Shown one piece after another: positions 35,700 to 45,474 of a DNA stretch of 64,000 nucleotides. Under the pieces are notes generated by a model. It saw nothing but the letters and a program-made list of their open reading frames with translations, was not told where the DNA came from and did not search any database. Positions within the stretch are counted from its first letter, which is position 1; each line of letters opens with the position of its first letter. The stretch is taken from the NCBI RefSeq assembly GCF_028596025.1, contig NZ_CP117167.1:3348001-3412000 (forward strand). The letters are read 5' to 3'. The translations under genes and the position numbers were made by a program. The DNA comes from Mucilaginibacter jinjuensis. GTDB lineage: Bacteria > Bacteroidota > Bacteroidia > Sphingobacteriales > Sphingobacteriaceae.

Positions 35700-35873
35700 T
35701 AATGCTTAATCATAGAGTAAACGCCTAAGTTAAAATATTTTCATATAACAGTAAGGGCTAAATAATGTTCTTTTAGAGATGATGGGAATAAGTATCATAC
35801 AGCATGCATTTTAAAATGCTTGAAAAACAAAATTAATACCAATAAGTTGTATAAATAAACCAATTGGATTGTT

Positions 35874-36167
35874 ATGAAAAAGCTACTCAAAATCACATCC
35901 GTACTACTACTGGCATTAAGCACTACAATGCTAAGCGCCCAAACCAAAACGGCTACATCAAGTACTAAGAAAGCCAGTTCAACTTCAACCTCAAAAACTA
36001 CTGCACCAACTAAAAAAGATGGCACGCCAGATATGAGGTACAGTGCAAACAAAACCACTACAAAAACCACAACCGGGCCAACTAAAAAAGATGGTACGCC
36101 CGACATGAGGTATAACGCAAACAAAACCACTACAAGTACTACTAAAAAAAGTACTACAAAACATTAA
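35874..36167 (+). CDS. Small secreted Thr/Lys-rich protein with a duplicated motif
   Basis: The 97-residue protein has the signal peptide MKKLLKITSVLLLALSTTM, cut near SAQ, then a Ser/Thr/Lys-rich segment. Two copies of PTKKDGTPDMRYxANKTTT (residues 45-63 and 69-87) are spaced 24 residues apart. DNA identity between the copies is high, consistent with a recent 72-bp duplication. KDGTPDMRYxxNK is a motif seen in small Bacteroidota exported proteins of unknown role. The terminator at 36183-36220 supports a real monocistronic gene. Confidence 0.75.
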   Translation: MKKLLKITSVLLLALSTTMLSAQTKTATSSTKKASSTSTSKTTAPTKKDGTPDMRYSANKTTTKTTTGPTKKDGTPDMRYNANKTTTSTTKKSTTKH

Positions 36168-36182
36168 TCTAAAATTCTATAA

Positions 36183-36220
36183 ACCAAAAAAGGCCGGTAA
36201 TTACCCGGCCTTTTTTGGTT
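36183..36220. terminator. Bidirectional terminator
   Basis: ACCAAAAAAGGCCGG pairs with CCGGCCTTTTTTGGT around a short loop. It lies between the convergent small secreted protein and GH15 genes. Confidence 0.88.
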
Positions 36221-36266
36221 TAATCTTCACTCCCTAATCCGATAGCTATCGGATCAAAACTCACAA

Positions 36267-38051
36267 CTATAAAAATATCGGCCTGTCCAGTTTCATGGCA
36301 ATGCGGTAGGCGGCATTCATTAACCCCACGTGGCTATAGGCCTGCGGAAAGTTACCCCACATACTGCCGCTTTCTTCATCCACATCTTCACTGAAAAGTT
36401 TCAGGTGATTGCTGTATTGCAGTAGGTTGGCAAACTCTTTCTGAGCATCATCCAGTCGGCCCACACAAGCCAGAGCTTCTACATACCAGAAGGCGCAGAT
36501 TAAGAAGGTAGTCTTAGGCTTTCCAAAATCATCGGCGTGGAGATAGCGGTAAAATAATCCGTTAGGTGTTCTTAATTCTTTCTCAAGGGCTATCAAATGG
36601 TCTTTTGCGCGATCACTGGTAGGGTCAAGGTAGTTCATGTTGATGAGTTGCAGCGTACTTGCGTCAAGATAGGTGCTACCGGCCGCGTTGGTATATACCT
36701 TGCGTTCGGGATCGTAGCAGCTTTCAATATGCTCGGCAGCACGGTTTTTCAAGTTTACGGCTTTATCAATCAGTTCCTGGTTGTTAATGGTGCGTGCCAT
36801 TTTCTCGGCAGCATTAGCGCCCGCCCATTGGAAAAGATTGCTGTAACAGTGAATATTTGCCATATTGCGAAACTCCCAGATCCCCGCATCTTTCTCATCA
36901 ATGGTGGCTTCAATCTTGTTCAGGATGTATCCGATCCACTTGGCCGAATCCTTACGTTCTGCAAAGATAAAACGGTGGTCTGTATACAGTGGCAACATCG
37001 AAACCATTACCTGCCCGTAAATATCATTCTGGATATGTTCATAGGCTTGATTCCCTATACGCACCGGTTTTTCGCCCATGTAGCCATCTAAATCATTTAA
37101 GATGATCTCAGTAAGTGTCTTTTTACCAGTGATACCGTACAGGGGCTGGTAGCGGTTATCCTCGGCAAAAGAAATGTCGGTTACATAGCTGAAATACTTC
37201 TCCATCTCCTCGAAGTGACCGATGTGGTTAAGCGACTGGATCACATAATAAGTATCGCGCAGCCAGCAATAACGGTAATCCCAATTACGGGTACTACCCG
37301 GAAACTCGGGCAGGCTGGTGGTACTTGCCGCTATGATAGCCCCGGTATCCTCATATTGATGGATCTTCAAAGCCAAAGCCGAGCGGATCACAAAAGGCTG
37401 GTAAAAGCCGGCGATAGAGGAGTGCTTAATCCATCTGCGCCAATAAGCCGTAGTTTCGCTCAAAAAGCGATCGGCTGTACTGATTAGTGGAGCTTCCAGA
37501 GGTTCGCCGTAGGTAAGTACCAAATACTTTACCTCATTGAGTACAAAAGCTTGTTCATCAAACACATAACTGATAGGGATATTGGTTGTCAAACGGATAC
37601 GTTCATCGCCACCCAAAAACTGGATATGGTTGCTGCCGCGGTTAACAGTTAACTGGGTTTCGCCATAATCTGATACAGGCGAACACCTTACCGTAATACG
37701 TGGCGAGCCTTCAATAGCCTCTACCTTACGTACCAGCATCAAAGGTTTATAATAACGTTGGTGCTCAAAAAAGCGTGGAGCAAAATCGGTTACCCGGTAG
37801 CTTTCGCCGTTAGCCAGGGTAATTTCGGTGATCAGTACGTTGGTATTTTCGAGATAGTATTGATTGCTGGTATAAGCGCCTTCCGGGCGGATGTTAAACT
37901 CGCCGCCTTTTTTTGTATCCAGCAGGCCTCCGAAAATAAAAGTGCTGTCAAATCGGGGCCAGCAAAGCCAGTCTATATTGGTATTTTTATTAACGTGGGC
38001 CAGGAAACCGCAGTTGCCTATAATCCCGGTCTCGTAAACGTGTCTTTCCAT
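36267..38051 (-). CDS. Glycoside hydrolase family 15 protein (trehalase/glucoamylase type)
   Basis: The 594-residue protein has the GH15 layout: an N-terminal beta-sandwich (ETGIIGNCGFLAHV, DWLCWPRFDS) and an (alpha/alpha)6 barrel. The family motif TRNWDYRYCWLRD (about residues 260-272) and a C-terminal EESGSMWGNFPQAYSHVG carry the usual acidic residues. No signal peptide is present, so it acts in the cytoplasm. GH15 enzymes of this form hydrolyse trehalose or short alpha-glucans, and the sequence alone does not decide between them. No trehalose-synthesis gene is adjacent. Confidence 0.9.
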   Translation of the reverse strand: MERHVYETGIIGNCGFLAHVNKNTNIDWLCWPRFDSTFIFGGLLDTKKGGEFNIRPEGAYTSNQYYLENTNVLITEITLANGESYRVTDFAPRFFEHQRYYKPLMLVRKVEAIEGSPRITVRCSPVSDYGETQLTVNRGSNHIQFLGGDERIRLTTNIPISYVFDEQAFVLNEVKYLVLTYGEPLEAPLISTADRFLSETTAYWRRWIKHSSIAGFYQPFVIRSALALKIHQYEDTGAIIAASTTSLPEFPGSTRNWDYRYCWLRDTYYVIQSLNHIGHFEEMEKYFSYVTDISFAEDNRYQPLYGITGKKTLTEIILNDLDGYMGEKPVRIGNQAYEHIQNDIYGQVMVSMLPLYTDHRFIFAERKDSAKWIGYILNKIEATIDEKDAGIWEFRNMANIHCYSNLFQWAGANAAEKMARTINNQELIDKAVNLKNRAAEHIESCYDPERKVYTNAAGSTYLDASTLQLINMNYLDPTSDRAKDHLIALEKELRTPNGLFYRYLHADDFGKPKTTFLICAFWYVEALACVGRLDDAQKEFANLLQYSNHLKLFSEDVDEESGSMWGNFPQAYSHVGLMNAAYRIAMKLDRPIFL

Positions 38052-38517
38052 GATAAGGGTTGTAACAAGGGATTCTTGAATTTGTTGATGGGATTTTAAT
38101 TTGACAATTTGTCAATTTGTCTATTTGGTAATTAGCTAATTTGACAATGAGTAGCCGTGTTTATTTTTTGTCTCGATTCCTGATCCCCGACTCTTGGTTC
38201 CCTTCGTAAAATGCGTCTTTTAGACACAAAAAGTAACTGGTTTTTTGTCCCGATTCTTGATTCCCGGCTCTTGCTTCATTTCTCATTATTTTTCTTCAAA
38301 AAAGCAGAAACTTGCTTTAAATTATCGTCGAAACGTGCTATAAATCAGCAGTTTTTTACAAAAATTCATAAAAAATTAATTTTTATTATTTTAAATACAT
38401 TTTTATATATTTGAAAAGTAAGGGTTAAGCCTTTTGCTTTCTGATAATTAAGTTTTATTTTTCAGTTGGGCTAATGACATTAATCTTCAATAAAAAATTT
38501 AATACGTATTTATAATT
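38052..38517. other. AT-rich intergenic region with repeats and cold-shock leader
   Basis: Bases 38100-38150 hold tandem GACAATTTGTCAATTTG-like units. Bases 38165-38275 hold two copies of GATTCCTGATCCCCGACTCTTG-like text (related to 60260-60290). The csp promoter follows: TATATTTG at 38406-38413 with a T-rich -33 region. The leader from about 38420 to 38517 is near 98 nt and starts with a hairpin AAGGGTTAAGCCTT. Long leaders are typical of cold-shock mRNAs. Confidence 0.55.
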
Positions 38518-38715
38518 ATGAAAACTGGAAAAGTAAAATGGTTTAACACACAAAAAGGCTACGGTTTTATCGTGACCGAAGATGGTAAAGACCTTTTTGT
38601 ACATTTCAAAGATGTACAAGGTGGCGTAAATGCCATTAAGGACAATGATGACGTAGAGTATGATGTGGAAGAAGGCAGAAAAGGATTACAAGCTGTAAAA
38701 GTGAAAAAGATATAA
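38518..38715 (+). CDS. Cold-shock domain protein
   Basis: The 65-residue protein is a single cold-shock domain with RNP1 KGYGFI and RNP2 LFVHF. It starts GKVKWFNTQKGYGFIV, as is standard for CspA-type RNA/DNA-binding chaperones. It is monocistronic, with its own promoter, a long 5' leader and a terminator. Whether it is cold-induced cannot be read from the protein; the long leader is suggestive. Confidence 0.95.
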   Translation: MKTGKVKWFNTQKGYGFIVTEDGKDLFVHFKDVQGGVNAIKDNDDVEYDVEEGRKGLQAVKVKKI

Positions 38716-38734
38716 TCTATCGTTCTGATATGAT

Positions 38735-38763
38735 GAAACCCTTGCAATGCAGGGGTTTTTTTA
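38735..38763 (+). terminator. Terminator of the cold-shock gene
   Basis: GAAACCCTTGC pairs with GCAGGGGTTTTT (one G-U) around AAT, followed by T's. Confidence 0.85.
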
Positions 38764-38773
38764 TGCTTTTTAT

Positions 38774-38803
38774 TTTGCTGTTAAAGTACATTTACTACTT
38801 TAG
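38774..38803 (+). promoter_or_regulatory. Promoter of the MFS gene
   Basis: TTTG, 18 bases, then TACTTTAG (38796-38803) is close to the Bacteroidota consensus. It lies 21 nt before the ATG. Confidence 0.5.
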
Positions 38804-38824
38804 GCTCTCCAATTAAAAATACTA

Positions 38825-40087
38825 ATGACCAACAACGCCGATAAGCTCACTAAAAATGTAATTTTCCTGGTACTGGTTGCTGCACTGGGCTATTTTGTAG
38901 ATATATATGATCTGGTTGTATTCTCTGTAATCCGCCTTAAAAGTTTACATGATATTGGTGTGCCCGAGGCAGATATGCGCACAACCGGTGCATTTGTACT
39001 CAATATGCAAATGTTCGGCCTGTTGGTAGGTGGTATTATCTGGGGTATTATTGGCGATAAATATGGCCGTATTAAAGTATTATTTGGATCGATATTAATG
39101 TACTCGCTGGCCAACTTTGCCAACGGGTTAGTACACGATATTACCTGGTACGCAATAGTGCGTGTAATAGCCGGTATAGGCCTGGCAGGTGAACTTGGCG
39201 CAGGCATTACCCTGGTCAGCGAAACCCTAAGCAAAGAGAAACGTGGTTACGGAACTATGATTGTTGCCGTTATTGGCCTGTTGGGTGCAGTTGCTGCTGC
39301 GCAAGTTGGTAAACACGACTGGCGCATAGCTTATTTTGTGGGTGGTGGTTTAGGGATTTGTTTGTTGCTGCTTCGTTTGGGTACGTTCGAATCGGGGATG
39401 TTTAAGCAGGTAGAAAAAAGTAATGTATCTAAAGGCAATATGCTAATGTTGTTTAACAACTGGGGCAGGTTTAGCAAATATTTGTGTTGTATTTTAATTG
39501 GCGCACCGCTATGGTATGTGGTTGGTATCTTGATAACCCAATCGCCCGAGTTTGGTAAGGCATTGAGTGCTAAAGAAGTTTTAAACCCGGGTACAGGCAT
39601 CATGTACTCATATATCGGCATTGCCATTGGCGATATTGCAGCGGGCTTATTTGCGCAGTTCACCAAATCGCGCAGATTGACTATGCTGGTGTTTTTATTG
39701 CTTACGCTGGTAAGCACATTCTGCTACTTGGGCAGCACAGGTATTACTACCGAAAAATTTATCGCCCTCAGCTTCTTTATGGGCTGCACAGTTGGTTACT
39801 GGGCTACGTTTGTTACCATTGCTTCAGAGCAGTTCGGTACCAATATCCGCTCTACCGTTACTACTACGGTTCCAAACTTTGTGCGTGGGGCATTAATCCC
39901 AATCAGCGCAGGTTTTAATTTACTGGTTGTGCATTATGGCATGATTAAAAGCGGTTACATTATGATGGTGATCCTTACAGTAGTGGCGCTGCTGGCGCTC
40001 AGCCGTTTAAAAGAGAGCTTTGGTAAAGATCTTAATTATGTAGAAACTGATGGTGATGAACCTGTTGGTCATGCCAATGTAGCTTAA
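38825..40087 (+). CDS. Major facilitator superfamily transporter
   Basis: The 420-residue protein has about 12 membrane segments. The motif between TM2 and TM3 (GDKYGRIKVLFGS) and the TM4-5 region ELGAGITLVSETLSKEKRG resemble the metabolite:H+ symporter and sugar porter groups. The substrate cannot be read from the sequence. It is followed by hemF after 47 nt, but hemF has its own promoter-like element, so cotranscription is uncertain. Confidence 0.88.
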   Translation: MTNNADKLTKNVIFLVLVAALGYFVDIYDLVVFSVIRLKSLHDIGVPEADMRTTGAFVLNMQMFGLLVGGIIWGIIGDKYGRIKVLFGSILMYSLANFANGLVHDITWYAIVRVIAGIGLAGELGAGITLVSETLSKEKRGYGTMIVAVIGLLGAVAAAQVGKHDWRIAYFVGGGLGICLLLLRLGTFESGMFKQVEKSNVSKGNMLMLFNNWGRFSKYLCCILIGAPLWYVVGILITQSPEFGKALSAKEVLNPGTGIMYSYIGIAIGDIAAGLFAQFTKSRRLTMLVFLLLTLVSTFCYLGSTGITTEKFIALSFFMGCTVGYWATFVTIASEQFGTNIRSTVTTTVPNFVRGALIPISAGFNLLVVHYGMIKSGYIMMVILTVVALLALSRLKESFGKDLNYVETDGDEPVGHANVA

Positions 40088-40099
40088 GTGATAATAGTT

Positions 40100-40129
40100 T
40101 TTGTCAGTTCTATTATTTCTGCATTTTTG
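40100..40129 (+). promoter_or_regulatory. hemF promoter, short leader
   Basis: TTTG (40100-40103), 18 bases and CATTTTTG (40122-40129) resemble the consensus with one mismatch in the -7 box. The box ends 5 nt before the ATG. Confidence 0.45.
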
Positions 40130-40134
40130 CGCCT

Positions 40135-41043
40135 ATGATCACTAAGGAACTGATAGCCGAAAGCTATCGCCAGATACAGGATGAAATTTGCGCAGGTTTA
40201 GAAGCCCTTGACGGTGTTGCCAAATTTGAAGAAGAACTTTGGGAACGTGAAGGCGGTGGTGGTGGCCGTACCCGTGTACTACAAAACGGAAACATCCTCG
40301 AAAAAGGTGGTGTTAACTTTTCTGCTGTACATGGCGAATTACCTGATGCTGTTAAAAAAGCTTTTAATGCTGATAGCGATGATTTTTTTGCAACTGGTGT
40401 ATCTATCGTAATGCATCCCAACCACCCGATGGTACCCATCATCCACATGAATATCCGCTACTTCGAGATGCCTGCCAAAGCAGGAGAGGAGCCAATCCGT
40501 TGGTTTGGTGGTGGTATTGATGTTACCCCGCATTATGTGTTTGAGGATGACGCCAAATTCTTCCACAATCATTTGAAATCGGTTTGTGATCAGTTTAATG
40601 CCGAATTCTACACCAAATTTAAAACCTGGGCAGATGACTATTTTTACATCAAACATCGCGAAGAAACCCGTGGCATAGGCGGTATATTTTATGATCGTTT
40701 AAAAGCTGATGATAACCTGAGCTGGGAAACCATATTCGAGTTTTCTAAAGCGATAGGCCGTTCATTTGTACCCATCTATACAGAACTGGTTAACCGTAAC
40801 CGCAACAAAACCTATACTGAAGCCGAGCAGGAATGGCAATACTTACGCCGCAGCCGTTATGCCGAATTTAACCTGGTGTATGATGCCGGTACCAAATTCG
40901 GACTGGAAACCAATGGTCGTATCGAGTCGATATTAATGAGCTTACCGCCTACGGCCAAATGGTTCTACAACTTTAAACCAGAAGCCGGTAGCAATGAAGA
41001 GCGCACTTTATCGTTACTAAAAAAGGGGATTGATTGGGTGTAA
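40135..41043 (+). CDS. hemF: Oxygen-dependent coproporphyrinogen III oxidase
   Basis: The 302-residue enzyme carries out oxidative decarboxylation of coproporphyrinogen III to protoporphyrinogen IX in heme synthesis. Hallmarks are GGGGRTRVLQNG, EKGGVNFSAVHG, MHPNHPMVPIIHMNIRYFE, WFGGGIDVTPHYV and the C-terminal RYAEFNLVYDAGTKFGLETNGRIESILMS split over several motifs. It has normal length. Its presence implies aerobic heme synthesis; an anaerobic hemN is not seen here. Confidence 0.96.
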   Translation: MITKELIAESYRQIQDEICAGLEALDGVAKFEEELWEREGGGGGRTRVLQNGNILEKGGVNFSAVHGELPDAVKKAFNADSDDFFATGVSIVMHPNHPMVPIIHMNIRYFEMPAKAGEEPIRWFGGGIDVTPHYVFEDDAKFFHNHLKSVCDQFNAEFYTKFKTWADDYFYIKHREETRGIGGIFYDRLKADDNLSWETIFEFSKAIGRSFVPIYTELVNRNRNKTYTEAEQEWQYLRRSRYAEFNLVYDAGTKFGLETNGRIESILMSLPPTAKWFYNFKPEAGSNEERTLSLLKKGIDWV

Positions 41044-41063
41044 TGCCAATCACCCATAAGAAC

Positions 41064-41143
41064 GTCATTGCGAGGAACGAAGCAATCCCCGACCTACAGA
41101 GCCGCTCTGTACAGTTCGCGATTGCTTCGTTCCTCGCAATGAC
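41064..41143. repeat. Dispersed 80-bp inverted repeat, GTCATTGCGAGG family, copy 1
   Basis: The outer arms GTCATTGCGAGGAACGAAGC and their complement enclose a second small palindrome (CAGAGCCGCTCTG). The copy at 63649-63728 differs at two bases only. The arms read as VIARNEAI in a reverse frame, a frequent source of false ORFs. Confidence 0.88.
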
Positions 41144-41161
41144 GGTAAAGTTTAAACCATC

Positions 41162-41557
41162 ATGAAAAAACTTTTCTTCATCATCCCAGCCATACTTATC
41201 CTCTCTGCCTTTCAACAACCTAAATCCCTAAAAGGTACCTGGCAGTTTGTAGGCGGTATTTATAATGGCAAGATAGATAGCGGCACCAACGAGTATAAGC
41301 TACAACGCAAGTACGATGCCACTCATTTTGATGCCTTTATCATCGAGCCCAAAGAGAAACCTATAAAATACCAGGGCGGCGATTATACCTTGCTGGGTGA
41401 TACGTGCTTAGAGACAGAAACATTCAGCACGCAGCCATCAAACCTTACCGGTAAAACCATCCATTACCATATTAAACTTAATCATGATACTTTGACTTTT
41501 AGTGGTAAATTGCCATCGGGTATGCAGGTGGAAGAATATTGGAGAAAAGTAAAGTAA
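41162..41557 (+). CDS. Small exported protein, lipocalin-like
   Basis: The 131-residue protein has an N-terminal signal (MKKLFFIIPAILILSAF) and the sequence SLKGTWQFVGGIYNGK. That is followed by short beta strands with KIHYHIKLNHDTLTFSGKLP-like ending and EEYWRK. This layout resembles DUF4488 or lipocalin-like single-domain proteins of Bacteroidota. There is no catalytic motif. The function is unknown. Confidence 0.7.
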   Translation: MKKLFFIIPAILILSAFQQPKSLKGTWQFVGGIYNGKIDSGTNEYKLQRKYDATHFDAFIIEPKEKPIKYQGGDYTLLGDTCLETETFSTQPSNLTGKTIHYHIKLNHDTLTFSGKLPSGMQVEEYWRKVK

Positions 41558-41710
41558 TAGGCCTCAAATACATAACGAGAGCCCAATGCCATACGCAGTG
41601 TTGGTAACTTAATGTGGTTTTTATGTTAAATTTCTTATCTTCGCAGGTCGCTATAAAAACATCTTAAAACCAGTTACAAGCGTAACATTTTTCTACTGAA
41701 TAAATAAAAA

Positions 41711-44347
41711 ATGGCTGAAGATACAGGAAACGAAAATCCACACAAAGAAGACAGAATAATTCCGATAAATATTGATGAAGAGATGCGCTCGGCGTACATT
41801 GATTATTCAATGTCTGTTATCGTATCACGTGCACTTCCCGATGTGCGCGACGGTTTAAAGCCGGTTCACCGCCGTGTACTTTACGGTATGCTTGATCTGG
41901 GTTTAAATGCCAATAAACAACATAAAAAATCTGCACGTATTGTAGGTGAGGTACTTGGTAAGTACCACCCGCATGGTGATACTTCGGTATATGATGCGAT
42001 GGTGCGTATGGCGCAGGACTGGAGCTTACGTTACCCGTTTGTTAACGGACAAGGTAACTACGGTTCTATCGATGGTGACCAACCGGCGGCAATGCGTTAT
42101 ACAGAGGCAAAACTTGAGCGCATTGCTGAAGAGATGCTGGCCGACATCAACAAAGATACTATCGACTATCAGTTGAACTTTGATGACTCGCTGGAAGAGC
42201 CAACTGTACTGCCTGCAAAAATCCCTAACTTACTGGTAAACGGTGCCTCTGGTATCGCGGTAGGTATGGCTACTAACATGGCCCCGCACAACCTTACCGA
42301 GGTTGTTACCGCAACTATAGCTTATATCGACAACCGCGATGCGGAAGTTGGCGAACTGATGCAACACATCAAAGGCCCCGATTTCCCTACAGGTGGTATT
42401 ATTTATGGTGTAGAAGGAGCGAGGGAGGCTTTCGAAACCGGTCGTGGTAGGATTGTGATCCGTGCCCGTGCCGAGATTGAAACTTACAATGGCGAACGTG
42501 AACGTATCATTGTCAGCGAAATACCTTACCAGGTAAATAAAGCGATGATGATTGAGCGTACCGCCGAGTTGGTTAACGAAAAGAAGATCGAAGGTATCTC
42601 TGCCATCCGTGATGAATCAAACCGCGAAGGTATCCGTATCGTTTATGAAATTAAGCGTGAGGCTAACTCTTCAATCGTTTTAAATAACTTATACAAATAC
42701 ACATCATTACAAACCTCTTTCAGTGTAAATAACATTGCGCTGGTAAAAGGCCGCCCAATGATGCTGAACCTTAAAGACCTGATCCACCACTTTGTGGAGC
42801 ATCGTCACGAGGTGGTTATCCGTCGTACTAAATACGATTTGGCGGAAGCCGAAAAACGCGCACACATTTTAGAAGGTTTATTGATCGCCTTAGATCATTT
42901 GGATGAAGTGATTCAGTTGATCCGTAGCTCAAATACGCCTGAAGAAGCCCGCGAAGGTTTAATGAGCCGTTTTGGTTTAAGCGACATACAGGCACGTGCT
43001 ATTCTGGATATGACCCTCAGAAGGTTAACCGGACTGGAGCGTGATAAAATTAAAGATGAGTATGCAGCCTTAATGGAAACCATTGCTTACTTAAAAACTA
43101 TCCTTGCCGATGAAGGCCTGCGTATGCAGATCATCAAAGATGAGCTGATCGAGATCCGTGAGAAATATGGCGATGAGCGTAAAACCGAAATAGTACACTC
43201 AGCAGCAGAAATGCAAACTGAAGACTTTATTGAGGATGAAGACGTGGTTATCACCATCTCGCACGAAGGTTATATTAAACGTACTGCATTAACCGAATAC
43301 CGTCGCCAGGCACGTGGTGGTAAAGGTGCTATAGGAAGTAACAGCCGCGATGAAGATTTCATTGAGCACTTACTGATTGCATCGAACCACAACTACATGC
43401 TGTTCTTTACCGAAGCAGGCCGTTGTTTCTGGTTACGCGTATTTGAAATTCCGGAAGGCACACGTACTTCAAAAGGCCGTGCCATCCAGAACATCATCAA
43501 TATTCCTAAAGAAGAGAAGATCAAAGCATACATTAAGCTGATCAACCTGAAAGATAAAGAATATCTGGAGAATAACTTTATCATTATGTGTACCACTAAA
43601 GGTACCATCAAAAAAACATCTCTGGATGCTTATTCTCGTCCGCGTTCAAACGGTATCAACGCTATTAACATTAACGATGGTGATACTTTACTGGCTGCGA
43701 CATTAACTACAGGTACCAGCGAAATTGTAATGGCCATCAGTTCGGGCAGGGCGATCCGCTTTAACGAATCGACTGTTAGACCGATGGGCCGTACTGCAAC
43801 CGGTGTACGTGGTATTACGCTGGAAGATGATAAGGATGAGGTTGTTGGTATGATCGCCATTAATGATCCGGGTACTTCGGTATTGGTGGTATCAGAAAAA
43901 GGTTACGGTAAACGTACTGACATTGATGACTACCGCGTTACTAACCGTGGCGGTAAAGGTGTTAAAACTATCAGTGTAACTGAAAAAACAGGCAAACTTG
44001 TTGCCATAAAAGATGTTACTGATCAGGATGATTTAATGATCATCAATAAATCGGGTATCATCATCCGTATTGCGGTGAGCGAAATGCGTGTAATGGGTCG
44101 TGCAACACAAGGGGTGAGGTTAATTACCCTTAAAAACAACGACGAGATTGCATCGGTAGCTAAAATTGAGCACAGCGAAGAAGAGGAATTAGAAGAGGCT
44201 TTAGTTGTAGAAGAAGGTACCGAAGGTACAAAACTACCAACAGAAGCTGATACTATGGGTGTTGCGACTGACACAATTGAAGATGCCGATGAAATAACAG
44301 ACGAGCCCGATACAGAAGAAGATCAGGACGAAACTGAAGAAGAATAA
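41711..44347 (+). CDS. gyrA: DNA gyrase subunit A
   Basis: The 878-residue subunit cleaves and rejoins DNA during negative supercoiling. Landmarks are [21 protein letters not shown], the quinolone-contact helix [15 protein letters not shown] with Thr91 and Asp95, and catalytic Tyr130 in [10 protein letters not shown]. The C-terminal beta-pinwheel has the GyrA box QARGGKG, which marks gyrase rather than topoisomerase IV. A Glu/Asp-rich tail (about 835-878) ends the protein. It heads a likely operon with two TPR genes (gaps of 9 and 5 nt). Confidence 0.97.
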   Translation: MAEDTGNENPHKEDRIIPINIDEEMRSAYIDYSMSVIVSRALPDVRDGLKPVHRRVLYGMLDLGLNANKQHKKSARIVGEVLGKYHPHGDTSVYDAMVRMAQDWSLRYPFVNGQGNYGSIDGDQPAAMRYTEAKLERIAEEMLADINKDTIDYQLNFDDSLEEPTVLPAKIPNLLVNGASGIAVGMATNMAPHNLTEVVTATIAYIDNRDAEVGELMQHIKGPDFPTGGIIYGVEGAREAFETGRGRIVIRARAEIETYNGERERIIVSEIPYQVNKAMMIERTAELVNEKKIEGISAIRDESNREGIRIVYEIKREANSSIVLNNLYKYTSLQTSFSVNNIALVKGRPMMLNLKDLIHHFVEHRHEVVIRRTKYDLAEAEKRAHILEGLLIALDHLDEVIQLIRSSNTPEEAREGLMSRFGLSDIQARAILDMTLRRLTGLERDKIKDEYAALMETIAYLKTILADEGLRMQIIKDELIEIREKYGDERKTEIVHSAAEMQTEDFIEDEDVVITISHEGYIKRTALTEYRRQARGGKGAIGSNSRDEDFIEHLLIASNHNYMLFFTEAGRCFWLRVFEIPEGTRTSKGRAIQNIINIPKEEKIKAYIKLINLKDKEYLENNFIIMCTTKGTIKKTSLDAYSRPRSNGINAININDGDTLLAATLTTGTSEIVMAISSGRAIRFNESTVRPMGRTATGVRGITLEDDKDEVVGMIAINDPGTSVLVVSEKGYGKRTDIDDYRVTNRGGKGVKTISVTEKTGKLVAIKDVTDQDDLMIINKSGIIIRIAVSEMRVMGRATQGVRLITLKNNDEIASVAKIEHSEEEELEEALVVEEGTEGTKLPTEADTMGVATDTIEDADEITDEPDTEEDQDETEEE

Positions 44348-44356
44348 CAAATAACT

Positions 44357-45469
44357 ATGCTGGGGCGTAAAATAATTTTATCGCTTTTTATCTTATTGTT
44401 TACTACACCGTTCGCGTTTAGCCAAACGGAGGCGCTGAAAGGTGTAGTAAACAACCTGGCTTTTTACAGGCAACAGAAAGATCTTAAGTATCTTACCAAT
44501 GCCCGCAAGCAGGTTGATAGTTTGATAAAAACTAAAAAAGATTCATCAAACGTGCCCAAAAGCGTTTTCAGGGCAGTGGTTTACAGTAGTATATTGTATA
44601 CCGATTCGCTGAATAAATTAGGGGTTCCCGCTAATACTTTGGATCAGATCAGTGCGCTGGTAGATCATCTTTCGGGCAGCGGTCAGATCTTTAAATACCA
44701 GGTGGAGATGGATTTCTCTAAACGCTGTCTTGGTAATGTGTATATCCGCAAAGGCGCTGCTGCTTTACAGGATAAAAAATATGAAACCGCACTGGGTAAT
44801 TTCCAAAAGGCCCAACACTTTGTTCCCCGTTACCGCCGCATTAATGGCTACATCGCCTATACTAACAATCTGTTGGGTAAATATGTTGATGCGGCCCGAT
44901 CTTATACCTTATTATTAAATACAGACACGGTACAAAGTGAAGATATAGTTGCAGCTGCCAATGTTTATAAATCCCTGGGCGATACTACAAAAGCATTACA
45001 GGTACTTCAAAAAGGCCGCAAATTATTACCTGAAGATGATGCCTTACTTTATGATGAAGCAAACATTTACACAAATCGTAAAGATTATAAATCATTAGCA
45101 CCCTTACTGCCACAATTATTGAGCAAAAATCCTAAAAATGCTCAGTTGGCTTTTATGGCAGCAAATTGTTACGATCATTTAAACGATGGCGATAGGGCAG
45201 AGTCATTATATTTACAGGCCATTGAATTAAGAAGCAGGTATTATGATGCTGTTTTTAATTTAGGTTTATTGTACTTTAAAGAATATACCAATAAAGATGG
45301 CGACCAGCAGAAAAATATTGGGCGTGCAATTCAGTGGTTTGAAAAAGCAAATACTATATTGCCGAACAATTTGCAATGTTTACAATTATTGCAATGGGCC
45401 TATCTGAAAACCAGGAACGAAGACCAATTAAATAGGATTAACGATAAATTAAAACAACTAACAAATTAA
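44357..45469 (+). CDS. Exported TPR-repeat protein
   Basis: The 370-residue protein has the signal peptide MLGRKIILSLFILLFTTPFAFS and several TPR-like helix pairs (for example YIRKGAAALQDKKYETALGNFQKAQH and AESLYLQAIELRSRYYDAVFNLGLLYF, in overlapping units). It starts 9 nt after gyrA and shares layout with the next gene. TPR proteins mediate protein binding; no partner is known. The position behind gyrA suggests shared transcription, not necessarily shared function. Confidence 0.85.
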   Translation: MLGRKIILSLFILLFTTPFAFSQTEALKGVVNNLAFYRQQKDLKYLTNARKQVDSLIKTKKDSSNVPKSVFRAVVYSSILYTDSLNKLGVPANTLDQISALVDHLSGSGQIFKYQVEMDFSKRCLGNVYIRKGAAALQDKKYETALGNFQKAQHFVPRYRRINGYIAYTNNLLGKYVDAARSYTLLLNTDTVQSEDIVAAANVYKSLGDTTKALQVLQKGRKLLPEDDALLYDEANIYTNRKDYKSLAPLLPQLLSKNPKNAQLAFMAANCYDHLNDGDRAESLYLQAIELRSRYYDAVFNLGLLYFKEYTNKDGDQQKNIGRAIQWFEKANTILPNNLQCLQLLQWAYLKTRNEDQLNRINDKLKQLTN

Positions 45470-45474
45470 TAAGT

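Noticed and set aside
35795..36130. Minus-strand hydrophobic ORF opposite the small Thr/Lys-rich gene
   Set aside because: It is a shadow of the Lys/Thr-rich reading; the plus-strand gene has a signal peptide and a terminator.
41971..42000. Thr91 in the GyrA quinolone region as a resistance mutation
   Set aside because: Thr at this position is a natural residue in several bacterial lineages, so it cannot be read as acquired resistance.
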